39,421 bases of DNA from Rhodobacter sp. GTDB lineage: Bacteria > Pseudomonadota > Alphaproteobacteria > Rhodobacterales > Rhodobacteraceae. The DNA lies in the NCBI GenBank assembly GCA_022340385.1, contig JAJDOB010000200.1:1-39421 (forward strand), read 5' to 3'. Positions within the stretch are counted from its first letter, which is position 1, and each line of letters starts with the position of its first letter. Below are positions 1-8,071 of the stretch, piece after piece. The notes under the pieces are model-generated. The model saw only the letters and a program-made list of their open reading frames with translations, ran no database searches and had not been told where the DNA came from. Both the position numbers and the translations under genes were made by a program.

Positions 1-13
1 AAGGATACCCCCG

Positions 14-334
14 ATGATCTACGACCACCGCACCTATTCATGCCACCCCGGCAAGATCAGATCGCAGCTGGCGCTTTACCACGAGTTCGGCTGGCCGGCT
101 CAGACCCGCCATCTTGGGCAGCCGGTGGTCTTTGCCGCCACCGAAACCGGCGACGTCAATTCTTATGTGCATATCTGGGTCTATAAAGACGCCGCCGATC
201 GCGCCGAAAAACGCGCCGGGATGATGGCTGACCCGGACTGGATCGACTATCTGCGCCGCAGTTCCGAAGCCGGTTATCTGCTATCGCAGAAAAACGCGAT
301 CCTGACGCCGGTTCCGTTCTTTGAAGGCACCTGA
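14..334 (+). CDS. NIPSNAP family protein
   Basis: A 106-residue protein that opens with the 'MIYDHRTY' type of start usual for bacterial NIPSNAP proteins and keeps their short ferredoxin-like alpha/beta pattern ('YVHIWVYKD' is a central strand). Bacterial members are often encoded in catabolic operons, but their biochemical role is poorly defined. The ATG is preceded by AAGGA about 8 nt upstream, so the gene is probably complete even though it begins 14 bases into the window. It ends 16 nt before the next gene, a dehydrogenase, and is probably co-transcribed with it. Family call is good; function is unknown. Confidence 0.8.
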   Translation: MIYDHRTYSCHPGKIRSQLALYHEFGWPAQTRHLGQPVVFAATETGDVNSYVHIWVYKDAADRAEKRAGMMADPDWIDYLRRSSEAGYLLSQKNAILTPVPFFEGT

Positions 335-350
335 GAAAAGGGAAACCAGG

Positions 351-1253
351 ATGGCAGATACCTCTGGCACGGCGAAGGTCGGCGTGATCGGGCTGGGCAT
401 CATGGGGCACGCCTATGTCAGCCATCTGCGCAGGGCCGATATGGACGTCGCCTGTTTCGATCTCGATCAGGCAGCATTGAAGGCCGCCGCCGATCTGGGT
501 TGCCAAGCCTGCACCACCCCGGCCGATGTTGCCGCGAAGGCCGATGTCATCCTGCTGGCGCTGCCGTCCGAAGCCGCGCTTGATGCCGTGGTTACCGGCA
601 GTGACGGCATTGTCTCTGCCCTGCGCCCTGGCGCGGTTGTCGCCGAAATGGGTACATTTGCGATTCCGGCAAAGGAACGCGCGGCTGACGCGATTGCGGC
701 AGCGGGCGGCACCTTGCTGGACTGCCCCGTCAGCGGCACCGGCGCGCAGGCAGCGGTCGGCGACCTTGTGGTCTACACCAGCGGCGACGAGACTGCGGCG
801 GAAGCCGCGCGCCCGGTGTTCGAAGCATTGGCACGCGACGTGCGCCATGTCGGTGAATTCGGCGCGGGCATGAAGATGAAATACGTCGCCAACCTGCTGG
901 TCACCATCCACAATCTGGCCACCGCAGAGGCGCTGCTGCTGGCAGAGCGTTCGGGTCTCGATCTGCAACTGACGTTCGATGCGATTACCGCCGGCGCCGG
1001 GAATTCGCGGATGTTCGAGGTGCGCGGCCCGCTGATGATCGCCGACACCTACGAGCCGGCAACGATGAAACACGACGTCTATGTCAAGGATCTGGCGCTG
1101 ATAATGGATCACGCGCGGGCAACCCGCTGTCCCACGCCGCTGATGGCGGCGGCCCTGCCGTTCTACTATGCCGCGCTGGCAGAGGGACGCGACAAGGAAG
1201 ATACCGCCTCGCTTTTCGCCGTGCTGAAGGGCATGACCAAACCGGCCGTCTAG
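351..1253 (+). CDS. NAD(P)-dependent oxidoreductase, 3-hydroxyisobutyrate dehydrogenase family
   Basis: A 300-residue beta-hydroxyacid dehydrogenase. The N-terminal Rossmann motif is 'GVIGLGIMG' (about residues 11-19), the substrate-loop motif 'DCPVSGTGA' lies near 124-132, and the catalytic lysine is expected in 'GAGMKMKYVAN' (about K177). The family oxidises 3-hydroxy acids such as 3-hydroxyisobutyrate, tartronate semialdehyde or 6-phosphogluconate; the exact substrate cannot be read here. The ORF track starts at a TTG at 321 inside the NIPSNAP gene; the ATG at 351, behind an AAAGGGAAA-type ribosome site, is the better start. Its TAG stop overlaps the stop of the convergent hydrolase gene within a shared CTAG. 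Confidence 0.9.
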   Translation: MADTSGTAKVGVIGLGIMGHAYVSHLRRADMDVACFDLDQAALKAAADLGCQACTTPADVAAKADVILLALPSEAALDAVVTGSDGIVSALRPGAVVAEMGTFAIPAKERAADAIAAAGGTLLDCPVSGTGAQAAVGDLVVYTSGDETAAEAARPVFEALARDVRHVGEFGAGMKMKYVANLLVTIHNLATAEALLLAERSGLDLQLTFDAITAGAGNSRMFEVRGPLMIADTYEPATMKHDVYVKDLALIMDHARATRCPTPLMAAALPFYYAALAEGRDKEDTASLFAVLKGMTKPAV

Positions 1254-2134
1254 ACCCTGAGCTGGTAAGTGGCCGGCACCCAGCGATAACTGTCACCGGC
1301 CCGTTCGACATAGCCAACGGACGGAAACGGCATGTGATGGCCGATCACCAGCGTGCCGCCATCGGCGACCATGTTCAGCACCCGTTTGCGCGTCGAAATC
1401 GCCTGTTCGGGATCGTCGTCAAACGCGACGCGGTTTTCCGGGTATTGCACTGAAAAGACATAGTGATTGGCGACATCGCCCCAGATCAGAACCGATTTTC
1501 CGGCGCTTTCCACGCGATACATCATATGACCCAACGAGTGGCCATAGGCCGCCTCGGCGGTGATTCCGGCGGCAACGGCCTGGCCGTCATCGACGAATTC
1601 CAGCCGGTCGGCCAGCGGCGTGATCAGCCGCAGGAACATCTCGCGGTTCTGCTGACGCTGCACGGGAATATTCTCGCCGCTCGACCATTCGTCGAACTCG
1701 TGCCGCCCGATCACATGTCGCGCATTGGGGAAGGCCAGCGCATCGCCTTCCATCACACCCGCGATGTGATCGGGGTGCATGTGGGTGAAGGCGACGATGT
1801 CGACATCTTCGGGCGCATAGCCGGCGTCCGCCAGTCGGGCGCGCAGGTTACCGGCCCCCTTGTCGCGGCCAAACCCGCCAAAACCGACGTCGAACAGCAC
1901 CAGCGCGCTGCCGGTATTCACCAGAGTCGGGGTAAAGGTGTTTTCGACCCTGTCATCGGGCAGCCGGTTGGCCGCGGCGATGGCCTGCATCCGTCCGGGC
2001 CTCATATCCATCGCAAACGGTGGTGACACCGCGGGCAAGGTCATCGCTCCGTCCAGAATCGTCGTCACCTCGGCTTCTCCCAGAACGAAGCGATGGACGC
2101 AGGGGCGAATTTCGCCAAGCAGTGGCGCAGTCAT
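1250..2134 (-). CDS. MBL-fold metallo-hydrolase
   Basis: A 294-residue metallo-beta-lactamase-fold protein. The metal-binding signature 'FTHMHPDHIAG' is present (H118, H120, D122, H123), followed by a later histidine in 'GHSLGHMMY' and an aspartate in 'IWGDVANH', so a two-metal site looks intact. There is no signal peptide, so it should act in the cytoplasm. The family includes lactonases, glyoxalases and thioesterases; the substrate is not evident. It is the last gene of the minus-strand unit led by the GntR regulator, 18 nt after the glutathione S-transferase gene. Confidence 0.88.
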   Translation of the reverse strand: MTAPLLGEIRPCVHRFVLGEAEVTTILDGAMTLPAVSPPFAMDMRPGRMQAIAAANRLPDDRVENTFTPTLVNTGSALVLFDVGFGGFGRDKGAGNLRARLADAGYAPEDVDIVAFTHMHPDHIAGVMEGDALAFPNARHVIGRHEFDEWSSGENIPVQRQQNREMFLRLITPLADRLEFVDDGQAVAAGITAEAAYGHSLGHMMYRVESAGKSVLIWGDVANHYVFSVQYPENRVAFDDDPEQAISTRKRVLNMVADGGTLVIGHHMPFPSVGYVERAGDSYRWVPATYQLRV

Positions 2135-2152
2135 ATCGGTCGCCTTCCGCGA

Positions 2153-2791
2153 TCAGGGCATCGGCACGTCGGTGACGTATTTCGGCACCTGATAGCCGCG
2201 CTGTACTGCCGGACGTTCGACGATGCGCAGATACCAGTCGCGCACGTTGGGATAGTCGGCCAGATCAATCTGTTGCCATTCAAACCGCGAGATCCACGGC
2301 CAGCAGGCCATATCGGCAATGGTATAGTCGCCGCGCGCCTCGCCCGCGATGTAGTCTCGCCCGTCCAGCCTTGTGTTCAGCACCCGGTACAGGCGCCGCG
2401 CCTCTTTCGCATAGCGTTCTTCCGCATAGGGGGCCTTTCCCGGATTGTATTTCACGAAGTGATGCACCTGCCCCAGCATCGGGCCCAGGCCGCCCATCTG
2501 CCACATCAGCCATTCGATCATGCGCCAGTACTCTGCGCCCTTGCACTGAAACCGGTCATGCTTGTCGGCGAGATACATCATGATCGCACCCGTCTCCATC
2601 AGGGTCTGGCCGGTGTCACCATCGACAATTGCCGGAATCCGGTTGTTCGGCGCGATCTTCAGGAAATCCGGCGCGAACTGCTCGTCCTTGGAGATGTCGA
2701 TGGCATGCACGGTGTAGTCGACGCCCAGTTCTTCCAGCAGGATCGAAACCTTGCGGCCGTTCGGGGTAGTCCAGGTGTAGAGGTCGATCAT
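2153..2791 (-). CDS. Glutathione S-transferase family protein (YfcG/Ure2p-like)
   Basis: A 212-residue cytosolic GST. The N-terminal thioredoxin-fold half contains 'TTPNGRKVSILLEELG', typical of the YfcG/Ure2p-type subgroup, which uses Thr/Asn rather than Tyr near the glutathione thiol, and 'PNNRIPAI' with the conserved cis-proline. The helical C-terminal half follows. The ORF track extends upstream to 2827, but the ATG at 2791 ('MIDLYTW') has an AAAGGA site at normal spacing. YfcG-type proteins act as glutathione-dependent disulfide reductases, so a stress or catabolic thiol role is plausible. It lies between the GntR regulator and the MBL hydrolase on one strand. Confidence 0.88.
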   Translation of the reverse strand: MIDLYTWTTPNGRKVSILLEELGVDYTVHAIDISKDEQFAPDFLKIAPNNRIPAIVDGDTGQTLMETGAIMMYLADKHDRFQCKGAEYWRMIEWLMWQMGGLGPMLGQVHHFVKYNPGKAPYAEERYAKEARRLYRVLNTRLDGRDYIAGEARGDYTIADMACWPWISRFEWQQIDLADYPNVRDWYLRIVERPAVQRGYQVPKYVTDVPMP

Positions 2792-2848
2792 GTCATGTCC
2801 TTTGTGCTGCATGTTTGTGCGGGGCATGGCCCGCGGATATCCGGACTC

Positions 2849-3526
2849 TCAGTTTGCTTCCGTCATCGTGCCGAGTGTCGATTGCAGATGCGCGCGCATC
2901 GCGTCGCGCGCGCTTGCCCGGTCGCGGTTTTCAAGAGCCGCGACAATGGCGTCATGTTCATCGAACGAATGATAGGCGGGTGGCGGCCCGTCTGCGGGCA
3001 GCGACAGGCGAACCCATACCACCGCCTGTCGCACGCTGTTCACAATGCGGTGCAATTCGTGCAGCAGCGCGTTGTTGGCGCTTTCGGCGATCAGATCGTG
3101 AAATTGCGAATCGAGCGCCTCATATTCGGCCCAGTCGATTGCCGCGCGCATACCTTCGGCCAGCCGCCGCGCCTTTGACACCTGCCGCGGTGTGGCATGC
3201 AATGCGGCCAGATGCGCCAACTGCGGTTCCAGCGCAAGCCGCGCAATCATCGCTTCGTGCGGGCTGGTCCGCTCGGCCAGCGCCGCCAGGGCTTCGATGC
3301 CGACAACGCCGCCACCGTGCACGGCGGGCCGGGTCAGATAGGTGCCGCGCCCAACCTTGCGCGCCAGCCGCCCTTCGATCTCAAGCACCAGCAGCGCCTT
3401 GCGCAGTTCCGCCCGGCTGACCGCCAGATCCTCGGCCAACTGGCGTTCCGCCGGAAGGCGCGTTCCATCGGGATAATCCGAAACGCTTAGCCATCGGCGC
3501 AGCTTGGTCAGCGTTTGGTCGCTCAT
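2849..3526 (-). CDS. GntR-family transcriptional regulator with FCD domain
   Basis: A 225-residue FadR-subfamily regulator. Residues about 20-75 form the winged helix-turn-helix ('RLPAERQLAEDLAVSRAELRKAL' is the canonical GntR helix pattern, shown across its length, and the wing is 'GRGTYL'). Residues about 95-220 match the all-helical FCD ligand domain, including 'SQFHDLIAESANN', which carries a usual metal ligand. Such proteins usually repress catabolic genes and are released by a small carboxylate or sugar acid. It is divergent from the dehydrogenase/TRAP operon. A GntR-like palindrome overlaps its own start codon, suggesting autorepression, and a matching site precedes the divergent operon. 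Confidence 0.9.
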   Translation of the reverse strand: MSDQTLTKLRRWLSVSDYPDGTRLPAERQLAEDLAVSRAELRKALLVLEIEGRLARKVGRGTYLTRPAVHGGGVVGIEALAALAERTSPHEAMIARLALEPQLAHLAALHATPRQVSKARRLAEGMRAAIDWAEYEALDSQFHDLIAESANNALLHELHRIVNSVRQAVVWVRLSLPADGPPPAYHSFDEHDAIVAALENRDRASARDAMRAHLQSTLGTMTEAN

Positions 3527-3538
3527 TGGTAAACCATT
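3525..3538. promoter_or_regulatory. Probable GntR operator over the regulator start codon
   Basis: The sequence ATTGGT-AA-ACCATT is a near-perfect palindrome of the ATTGGT-N2-ACCAAT class seen with FadR-type regulators. Its first two bases are part of the start codon of the minus-strand GntR gene, so binding would block expression of the regulator. A second, perfect copy lies 141 bp away (centre to centre) near the divergent dehydrogenase gene. Confidence 0.6.
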
Positions 3539-3664
3539 AGCGGCGCAATCCCCATGCAGTTATTGGATGATTTCAGCAGATATCCGCCATATTTCCGGGG
3601 CGCGGATTCATACTATACAGATTTTCATCCAGTCTCTATGCTGAACTGGTTGCATGTGCGGTGT

Positions 3665-3680
3665 AATTGGTCAACCAATT
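3665..3680. promoter_or_regulatory. Probable GntR operator before the dehydrogenase/TRAP operon
   Basis: AATTGGT-CA-ACCAATT is a perfect palindrome with 7-bp arms, ending 23 bp before the ATG of the dehydrogenase gene. It matches the core of the site over the regulator's start codon (ATTGGT-N2-ACCA). Position and sequence suit a repressor site for the neighbouring FCD-type regulator. Confidence 0.65.
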
Positions 3681-3703
3681 TTTGACGGATCCTGCGGGGG
3701 ACT

Positions 3704-4891
3704 ATGACAACAGCGAAGGCTCAGCGCGGCGCGGAATGGCACAGTGTGACCACGTCACCCGACATGCCCGTGCCCGACGCAATGCAGGCCTGGGTTCTGG
3801 GCGATCCGGAACAATTGTCGCTGATTTCCAAACCCGTGCCCGCCCCCGGCAGGGCAGAGGCGCTGGTGCGCATCGATGCCGTCGCTATCTGCGCAACCGA
3901 TCTGGAAATCCTGAAATATGGCACGCCCGCGCTGATCGAGGGCGGTGCGCCGTTCAACAAGAACTTCACACCCGGCCATGAATACATGGGGACCATCGCG
4001 GCGCTTGGCCCCGGCGTGGATGAATTCGGCATCGGTGACCGGGTGACGGTGGAAATTCATGCCGGGTGCGGACAGTGCAAACGCTGCCGGGCGGGCATGT
4101 ACACGTCCTGTCACAATTACGGGCTGAACTACGGCGACAGGAACAAAGGCCACCGCGCCAACGGATTTACCACCGACGGCGGTTTCGCCGAATACGCGGT
4201 CAACAACATCAACACCATGATCAAGGTGCCCGACACCATGTCGGATGAAGAGGCGACGCTGGTCGTCACCGCCGGCACCTCGATGTACGGGCTGACCGAA
4301 CTGGGCGGGCTGGTTGCGGGTGAAAGCGTTGTTGTGATCGGGCCCGGTCCGATCGGGTTGCTGGCGGTCGCCGTGGCCAAGGCGCTGGGCGCCTCGCCCG
4401 TGGTGCTGGTCGGCACGCGCGAGAACCGCAATGCGATCGGCCTGAAACTCGGCGCGGATCACGTGATCGACGCCCGCAGCGAGGATCCGGTGGAACGCGT
4501 CAGGGCGCTGACCGGCAATGGCGCAGACTATGTCATCGACTGCGCCGGGACCGAGATCACCTCTAATCAGGCCGTGCACATGACCAATCGCGGCGGGCGC
4601 ATCTGACTGGCGGCTTTCCCCAAAAAGCCGGTGCAGTTCGATCTTGGCTATCTCGCCGTCAACAACATCTACCTTTATGGCATCCGTGGCGAAGGGCGCA
4701 GCGCCACCCATCGCGCGATGGCATTCATGGCCGAAAAGCGGTTTGACGCCAGCCTTGTGCACACCCACACATTCGCGATGACGGATCTGCCAGAGGCGCT
4801 GCGCTATGCGCGCGACCGCATCGACGATGCGATCAAGGTGGTGGTGACGACGCGCGCCGGGAAATCCGCCTCGAAAGCAGCCGCAGAATGA
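3704..4891 (+). pseudogene. Zinc-dependent alcohol dehydrogenase, interrupted by an in-frame TGA
   Basis: One 395-codon reading frame of the medium-chain zinc alcohol/threonine dehydrogenase family, broken only by TGA at codon 301 (4604-4606). Before it: catalytic-zinc ligands C63 and H92-E93 ('GHEYMG'), structural-zinc cysteines in 'CGQCKRCRAGMYTSC' (C122, C125, C128, C136), and a nucleotide-binding motif ('IGPGPIGLLAVAVA'). After it, the same frame continues through 'LAAFPKKP' and a normal family C-terminus to 4891. The ORF track splits it into 3704-4606 and 4631-4891, but the second piece has no ribosome site of its own. The stop could be a real nonsense mutation, a sequence error or a leaky stop. 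It is the first gene of the operon behind the GntR operator. Confidence 0.8.
4604..4630 (+). other. In-frame TGA followed by a 7-bp hairpin
   Basis: The TGA replaces what is probably a Cys or small hydrophobic codon after 'GGRI'. It is followed by C (a leaky UGA-C context) and, starting 5 nt later, by a perfect hairpin: CGGCTTT (4611-4617), loop CCCCAA, AAAGCCG (4624-4630). The hairpin lacks the GU-bearing loop and spacing of a bacterial selenocysteine element, so I do not call recoding. It may be only a by-product of the Lys-Lys-Pro codons. Confidence 0.45.
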
Positions 4892-4910
4892 TCAACCACA
4901 GGATTCTGAC

Positions 4911-5840
4911 ATGACAAAGGCCCGGCGCGGCATCTATGCCGCCGCAGTTTCACCGTTTGCCGCCGATGGCACGCTCGACGCCTCCAAACTGATCGCCTAT
5001 TGTCAGCATCTTTTGTCGCCCGCCGGGGGCTGCGACGGCGTCGCACCGACCGGCACCACCGGCGAGGGCACGTCGAATTCGATGACCGACCGCCTGGCGC
5101 TGCCATCGGCTTTCGCCACGGCCGGGATCGAGCGTGACCGGGTGATCTTCGGCACCGGCGCGCCTGCCGCGGGCGATTGTGTCGCGCTGACACGCGCCGC
5201 CGTCGAGGCAGGGTACAACAACGTTCTGGTTCTGCCGCCCTATTACTACAAGAACCCGTCCGATGACGGGCTGTTCGCCTACTACGCCAATCGGGTCGAC
5301 AAGATCGGGCGCGATGATCTGCGCGCCTACCTGTACCACTTCCCGCAAATGTCGGCGGTGCCGCTGTCGCCCACGCTGGTGATGCGCCTGCGTGACGCCT
5401 TTGGCGAGATCATTGCCGGACTCAAGGACAGCAGCGGAGATTTCGAACAGTCGCGCGCCATCATAGAGGCCACCGGCGGCGTACCGGAAGGTTTCGACGT
5501 CTACCCCAGTTCCGAGGCGATGCTGTGGGACGGGCTTGATATCGGCGCGGCCGGCATCATCTCGGGCTCGACCAATGCGTTTGGCGCATTGGCGCAAAAG
5601 GCATTGCAGGCCCCGGAAGGCGCGCAGCGCGACACCGCAATGGCTGCTGTCAAGGCGGCCCGTGCGATGGCATCGAAATACCCGCTTATGGCCGCGATGA
5701 AACAGATAGAGGCGTGGCGCAGCGGCGACGATAGCTGGACCAGAATGGCGCCACCGCTGGTGCCGCTGAGCGATGACCAGCGCGCCGGGCTGCGCGCCGA
5801 TCTGGAGGCATTGAGCCCGCAACTGGAAACGGCGGGCTAG
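4911..5840 (+). CDS. Dihydrodipicolinate synthase (DapA) family aldolase/lyase
   Basis: A 309-residue TIM-barrel class I aldolase of the DapA/NanA family. It has the pyruvate-carboxylate loop 'GTTGEG' (48-53), the general-acid tyrosine in 'LYHFPQ' (Y142) and the Schiff-base lysine in 'GLKDSSGD' (K172). The family condenses or cleaves pyruvate with an aldehyde or removes water from sugar acids. Because it sits in a catabolic TRAP operon with a dehydrogenase and a cupin, it is more likely a catabolic lyase than the lysine-pathway enzyme. The start has an AGGA site 7 nt upstream, 19 nt after the dehydrogenase frame. The substrate is undetermined. Confidence 0.88.
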   Translation: MTKARRGIYAAAVSPFAADGTLDASKLIAYCQHLLSPAGGCDGVAPTGTTGEGTSNSMTDRLALPSAFATAGIERDRVIFGTGAPAAGDCVALTRAAVEAGYNNVLVLPPYYYKNPSDDGLFAYYANRVDKIGRDDLRAYLYHFPQMSAVPLSPTLVMRLRDAFGEIIAGLKDSSGDFEQSRAIIEATGGVPEGFDVYPSSEAMLWDGLDIGAAGIISGSTNAFGALAQKALQAPEGAQRDTAMAAVKAARAMASKYPLMAAMKQIEAWRSGDDSWTRMAPPLVPLSDDQRAGLRADLEALSPQLETAG

Positions 5841-5859
5841 GACAAAAGGAGGCATGACG

Positions 5860-6327
5860 ATGACCGACGAAACGATCCACGGTCCGGACCATATCGAAAC
5901 CGCCACCGACCCGGCGGCCTTCGCCCATTGGCCCGCAGACATCTACCAGGACATGATCCGCAACAGCTATAGCGGCTGTGTCGGGTCGGTGCTGGTGTCG
6001 GAAACCGACCGCGTGCGCGTCTGGCATCTGCACATCGCGCCCGGCACGCGCTGCGCCTTTCACCGCCATGTGAACCCCTATTTCTGGTCGGCGCTCAAGG
6101 CCGGCAAGGCACGGGGCTATTTCTCGTCCGGAGAGATCCGCGACACCGAACATTACGTCGGCGAGACCAAGCACTTTTACTACGGTCCGGGTGACTACAT
6201 GCTGCATTCCGTCGAGAATATCGGCGACACCGAGCTGTCATTCACAACAGTCGAGTTTCTGGACGGAACCAACCAAGCACTCGAAATACCGCAGGAAATG
6301 CGGCTTGCCGCAGTCGCGGCGGAATGA
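5860..6327 (+). CDS. Cupin-domain protein
   Basis: A 155-residue single-domain cupin. Motif 1 is recognisable in 'HIAPGTRCAFHRHVNPYFW' (the histidines are metal ligands) and motif 2 in 'YYGPGDYMLHSVENIG'. Cupins of this size in sugar-acid or amino-acid operons may be isomerases, lyases or dioxygenases, or act as ligand-binding proteins. The ORF track begins at ATG 5854, but AGGAGG ends only 1 nt before it; the in-frame ATG at 5860 has ideal 7-nt spacing and is preferred. It follows the DapA-family gene by 19 nt and precedes the TRAP genes. Function is not assignable beyond the fold. Confidence 0.75.
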   Translation: MTDETIHGPDHIETATDPAAFAHWPADIYQDMIRNSYSGCVGSVLVSETDRVRVWHLHIAPGTRCAFHRHVNPYFWSALKAGKARGYFSSGEIRDTEHYVGETKHFYYGPGDYMLHSVENIGDTELSFTTVEFLDGTNQALEIPQEMRLAAVAAE

Positions 6328-6425
6328 TCCTTTCTGCAATCGGAATTGAACCGATCCGGCATTCGAGACCGGCGAAGGACATCTAATCGGCCACCAGATC
6401 AGGGGCCACCCAAGGGAGGACTGAA

Positions 6426-7487
6426 ATGAAACGTCTCTTACAACGCACGGCTGCCGCCATCGGCATCTCGACAATGGCAACGGTGGCTGTTGCCGACGAC
6501 ATCACCCTGCGCATCGGGTCCGGCCACCCGCCGGGCGTGGTCTATGCCGGGCTGATGATCAACTATTTTCAGGCAGAACTGAAAAAGCGCGTCGAGGAAC
6601 GCACCGATCACACCATCAACTTTGTCGAGGGCTATTCCGGCTCTATCGTCAAGGTCACCGAGGTGCTGGAAGGTGTGCAGGACGGCATCATCGACATCGG
6701 CGGCATGTGTTTCTGCTTTGAGCCGTCGAATCTGCCGCTGCACGCGTTTCAGGTGATGCTGCCCTTCGGCACGATGGATCCCGAGACATCGCTGAGGATC
6801 GCGCAGGAGGTCTATGCCGAAGTGCCGTATCTGTCGGACGTGTTCGAGGACAAGTTCAACCAGGTGCTGCTGGCCCGGATCGCCGATGGTGGCTACAACC
6901 TTGGCACGTCGTTCCCCTGGGAAGATCTTGCAGACCTGCAAGGCCAGAAGATCGCCGGCGCGGGCCTGAACCTGAACTGGCTAAAACTCGCCGGTGTGTC
7001 GGAAGTGCAGTCGTCGCTGGCAACCGCCTATACCGAGATGAAGACCCACGTCTACGAGGGCTGGATCATGTTCCCTTCCGCCTGGGTTAACCTCAAGCTG
7101 TACGAACCCGGCCCGTATTACACGCTGATCGGTTTCGGCTCGATGACCTGGCACGGGCTGACCATCAACAAGGACACGTTCGACGAACTGCCCGATGACG
7201 TGAAGCCGATCCTGATGGAGGTTGCCGCGGATTTCGAACAGCAGACCGGATCGGTCAATGCGTCAGAATATGACCGGCTGGTGGACGTTCTGCGCGAAAC
7301 CATCACGGTCAGCGAAATCTCTCCGGACGTGCGCAAGGCATGGGCGGAATCGCTTGCCGCCTGGCCGCAGTCGCTGGCCAGCGAACTGGATGGTCAGGGC
7401 CTGCCCGCCAGCCAGGTGCTGAACCTCGTGCTCGACCGGGCAGAGGCCAACGGCTACGAATGGCCGGTGCGTTACGAGATCAAGTGA
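6426..7487 (+). CDS. dctP: TRAP transporter substrate-binding protein (DctP family)
   Basis: A 353-residue periplasmic binding protein. Residues 1-23 are a Sec signal peptide (KR-rich start, hydrophobic core, 'AVA' before 'DDITLRIGSGHPPG'). The mature part has the DctP pattern, including the central 'LQGQKIAGAGLNLNWLKLAGV' type region in which family members carry the carboxylate-binding arginine; here lysine and asparagine occupy much of that stretch, so the ligand may be unusual. GGGAGG sits 7 nt before the ATG. It is followed by a strong hairpin and then DctQ and DctM genes. The probable ligand is an organic or sugar acid handled by the upstream enzymes. Confidence 0.88.
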   Translation: MKRLLQRTAAAIGISTMATVAVADDITLRIGSGHPPGVVYAGLMINYFQAELKKRVEERTDHTINFVEGYSGSIVKVTEVLEGVQDGIIDIGGMCFCFEPSNLPLHAFQVMLPFGTMDPETSLRIAQEVYAEVPYLSDVFEDKFNQVLLARIADGGYNLGTSFPWEDLADLQGQKIAGAGLNLNWLKLAGVSEVQSSLATAYTEMKTHVYEGWIMFPSAWVNLKLYEPGPYYTLIGFGSMTWHGLTINKDTFDELPDDVKPILMEVAADFEQQTGSVNASEYDRLVDVLRETITVSEISPDVRKAWAESLAAWPQSLASELDGQGLPASQVLNLVLDRAEANGYEWPVRYEIK

Positions 7488-7494
7488 GCCACCG

Positions 7495-7527
7495 GGCGCA
7501 CCGGACGGCCAATACCGCCGGTGCGCC
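7495..7527 (+). terminator. Intercistronic hairpin between SBP and DctQ genes
   Basis: GGCGCACCGG (7495-7504) pairs perfectly with CCGGTGCGCC (7518-7527). The loop can add CGG/CCG (7506-7508 with 7515-7517) past a one-base bulge. No T-run follows, so it is more likely a partial terminator or a 3' mRNA-stabilising structure than a full stop. Such a structure would let the binding protein be made in excess over the permease. Confidence 0.6.
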
Positions 7528-7554
7528 ACACGCATTCAACAGCACGAGGCCTTG

Positions 7555-8055
7555 ATGCCGCTTATCCGCCTGACCGACTGGCTGACCAAGATTCTGATGA
7601 TTTTCGGGGCCGTCTGGGCGTTCGTGCTTTGCTTTTTCATTCTGGCCGACATCATCTTTCGGGCCCTGAATATTCCGATCTCGGGCACCAAGGAAATCGT
7701 CGCGAATTCCGTGGTGATGATCGTGTTCATGCAGGTCGGTTTCGCCGTGCGCAGCCAGTCGATGCTGCGCGCCGATTTCCTTGTGGTGATGATGCCAAAT
7801 GTGATCCAGAAACTGCTGCTGGTCTTTGCGCTGCTGCTTGGGGCTGCGTTTTTCCTGCTGTTGCTGAAGGCCGGAATCAAGCCGGCGCTGCGCAGCTTTG
7901 CCAATGGCGAGTTCGACGGCGAGGGCGCGCTGCGCGTTCCGGTCTGGCCGACGCGCTTCGCGATTCTGCTGGGCGGCGGAATGGCCGGGCTGAACTATCT
8001 GCTGCTGTCGCTGGTCGAAATCTTCGATCTGCGGGTCGAGCGCATGGATCTTTAG
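7555..8055 (+). CDS. dctQ: TRAP transporter small permease subunit (DctQ family)
   Basis: A 166-residue membrane protein with four predicted transmembrane segments (about residues 15-38, 50-68, 85-107 and 135-157) and the DctQ fingerprint region 'ADIIFRALNIPISGTKEI'. DctQ pairs with the large DctM subunit in the cytoplasmic membrane. The ORF track starts at TTG 7552; the ATG at 7555 has GAGG 5 nt upstream and is preferred. It lies behind the SBP hairpin and 16 nt ahead of the DctM gene. Subfamily and subunit call are secure; the solute is not known. Confidence 0.88.
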   Translation: MPLIRLTDWLTKILMIFGAVWAFVLCFFILADIIFRALNIPISGTKEIVANSVVMIVFMQVGFAVRSQSMLRADFLVVMMPNVIQKLLLVFALLLGAAFFLLLLKAGIKPALRSFANGEFDGEGALRVPVWPTRFAILLGGGMAGLNYLLLSLVEIFDLRVERMDL

Positions 8056-8071
8056 ATGATCGGAGATCCCC

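Noticed and set aside
4604-4630. Selenocysteine insertion at the in-frame TGA
   Set aside because: The following hairpin has loop CCCCAA rather than a GU-bearing apical loop, its loop is too close to the UGA, and the residue is not a known redox site in this family.
4631-4891. Separate 86-residue gene
   Set aside because: It is the in-frame C-terminus of the zinc dehydrogenase after the TGA; its GTG has no ribosome site.
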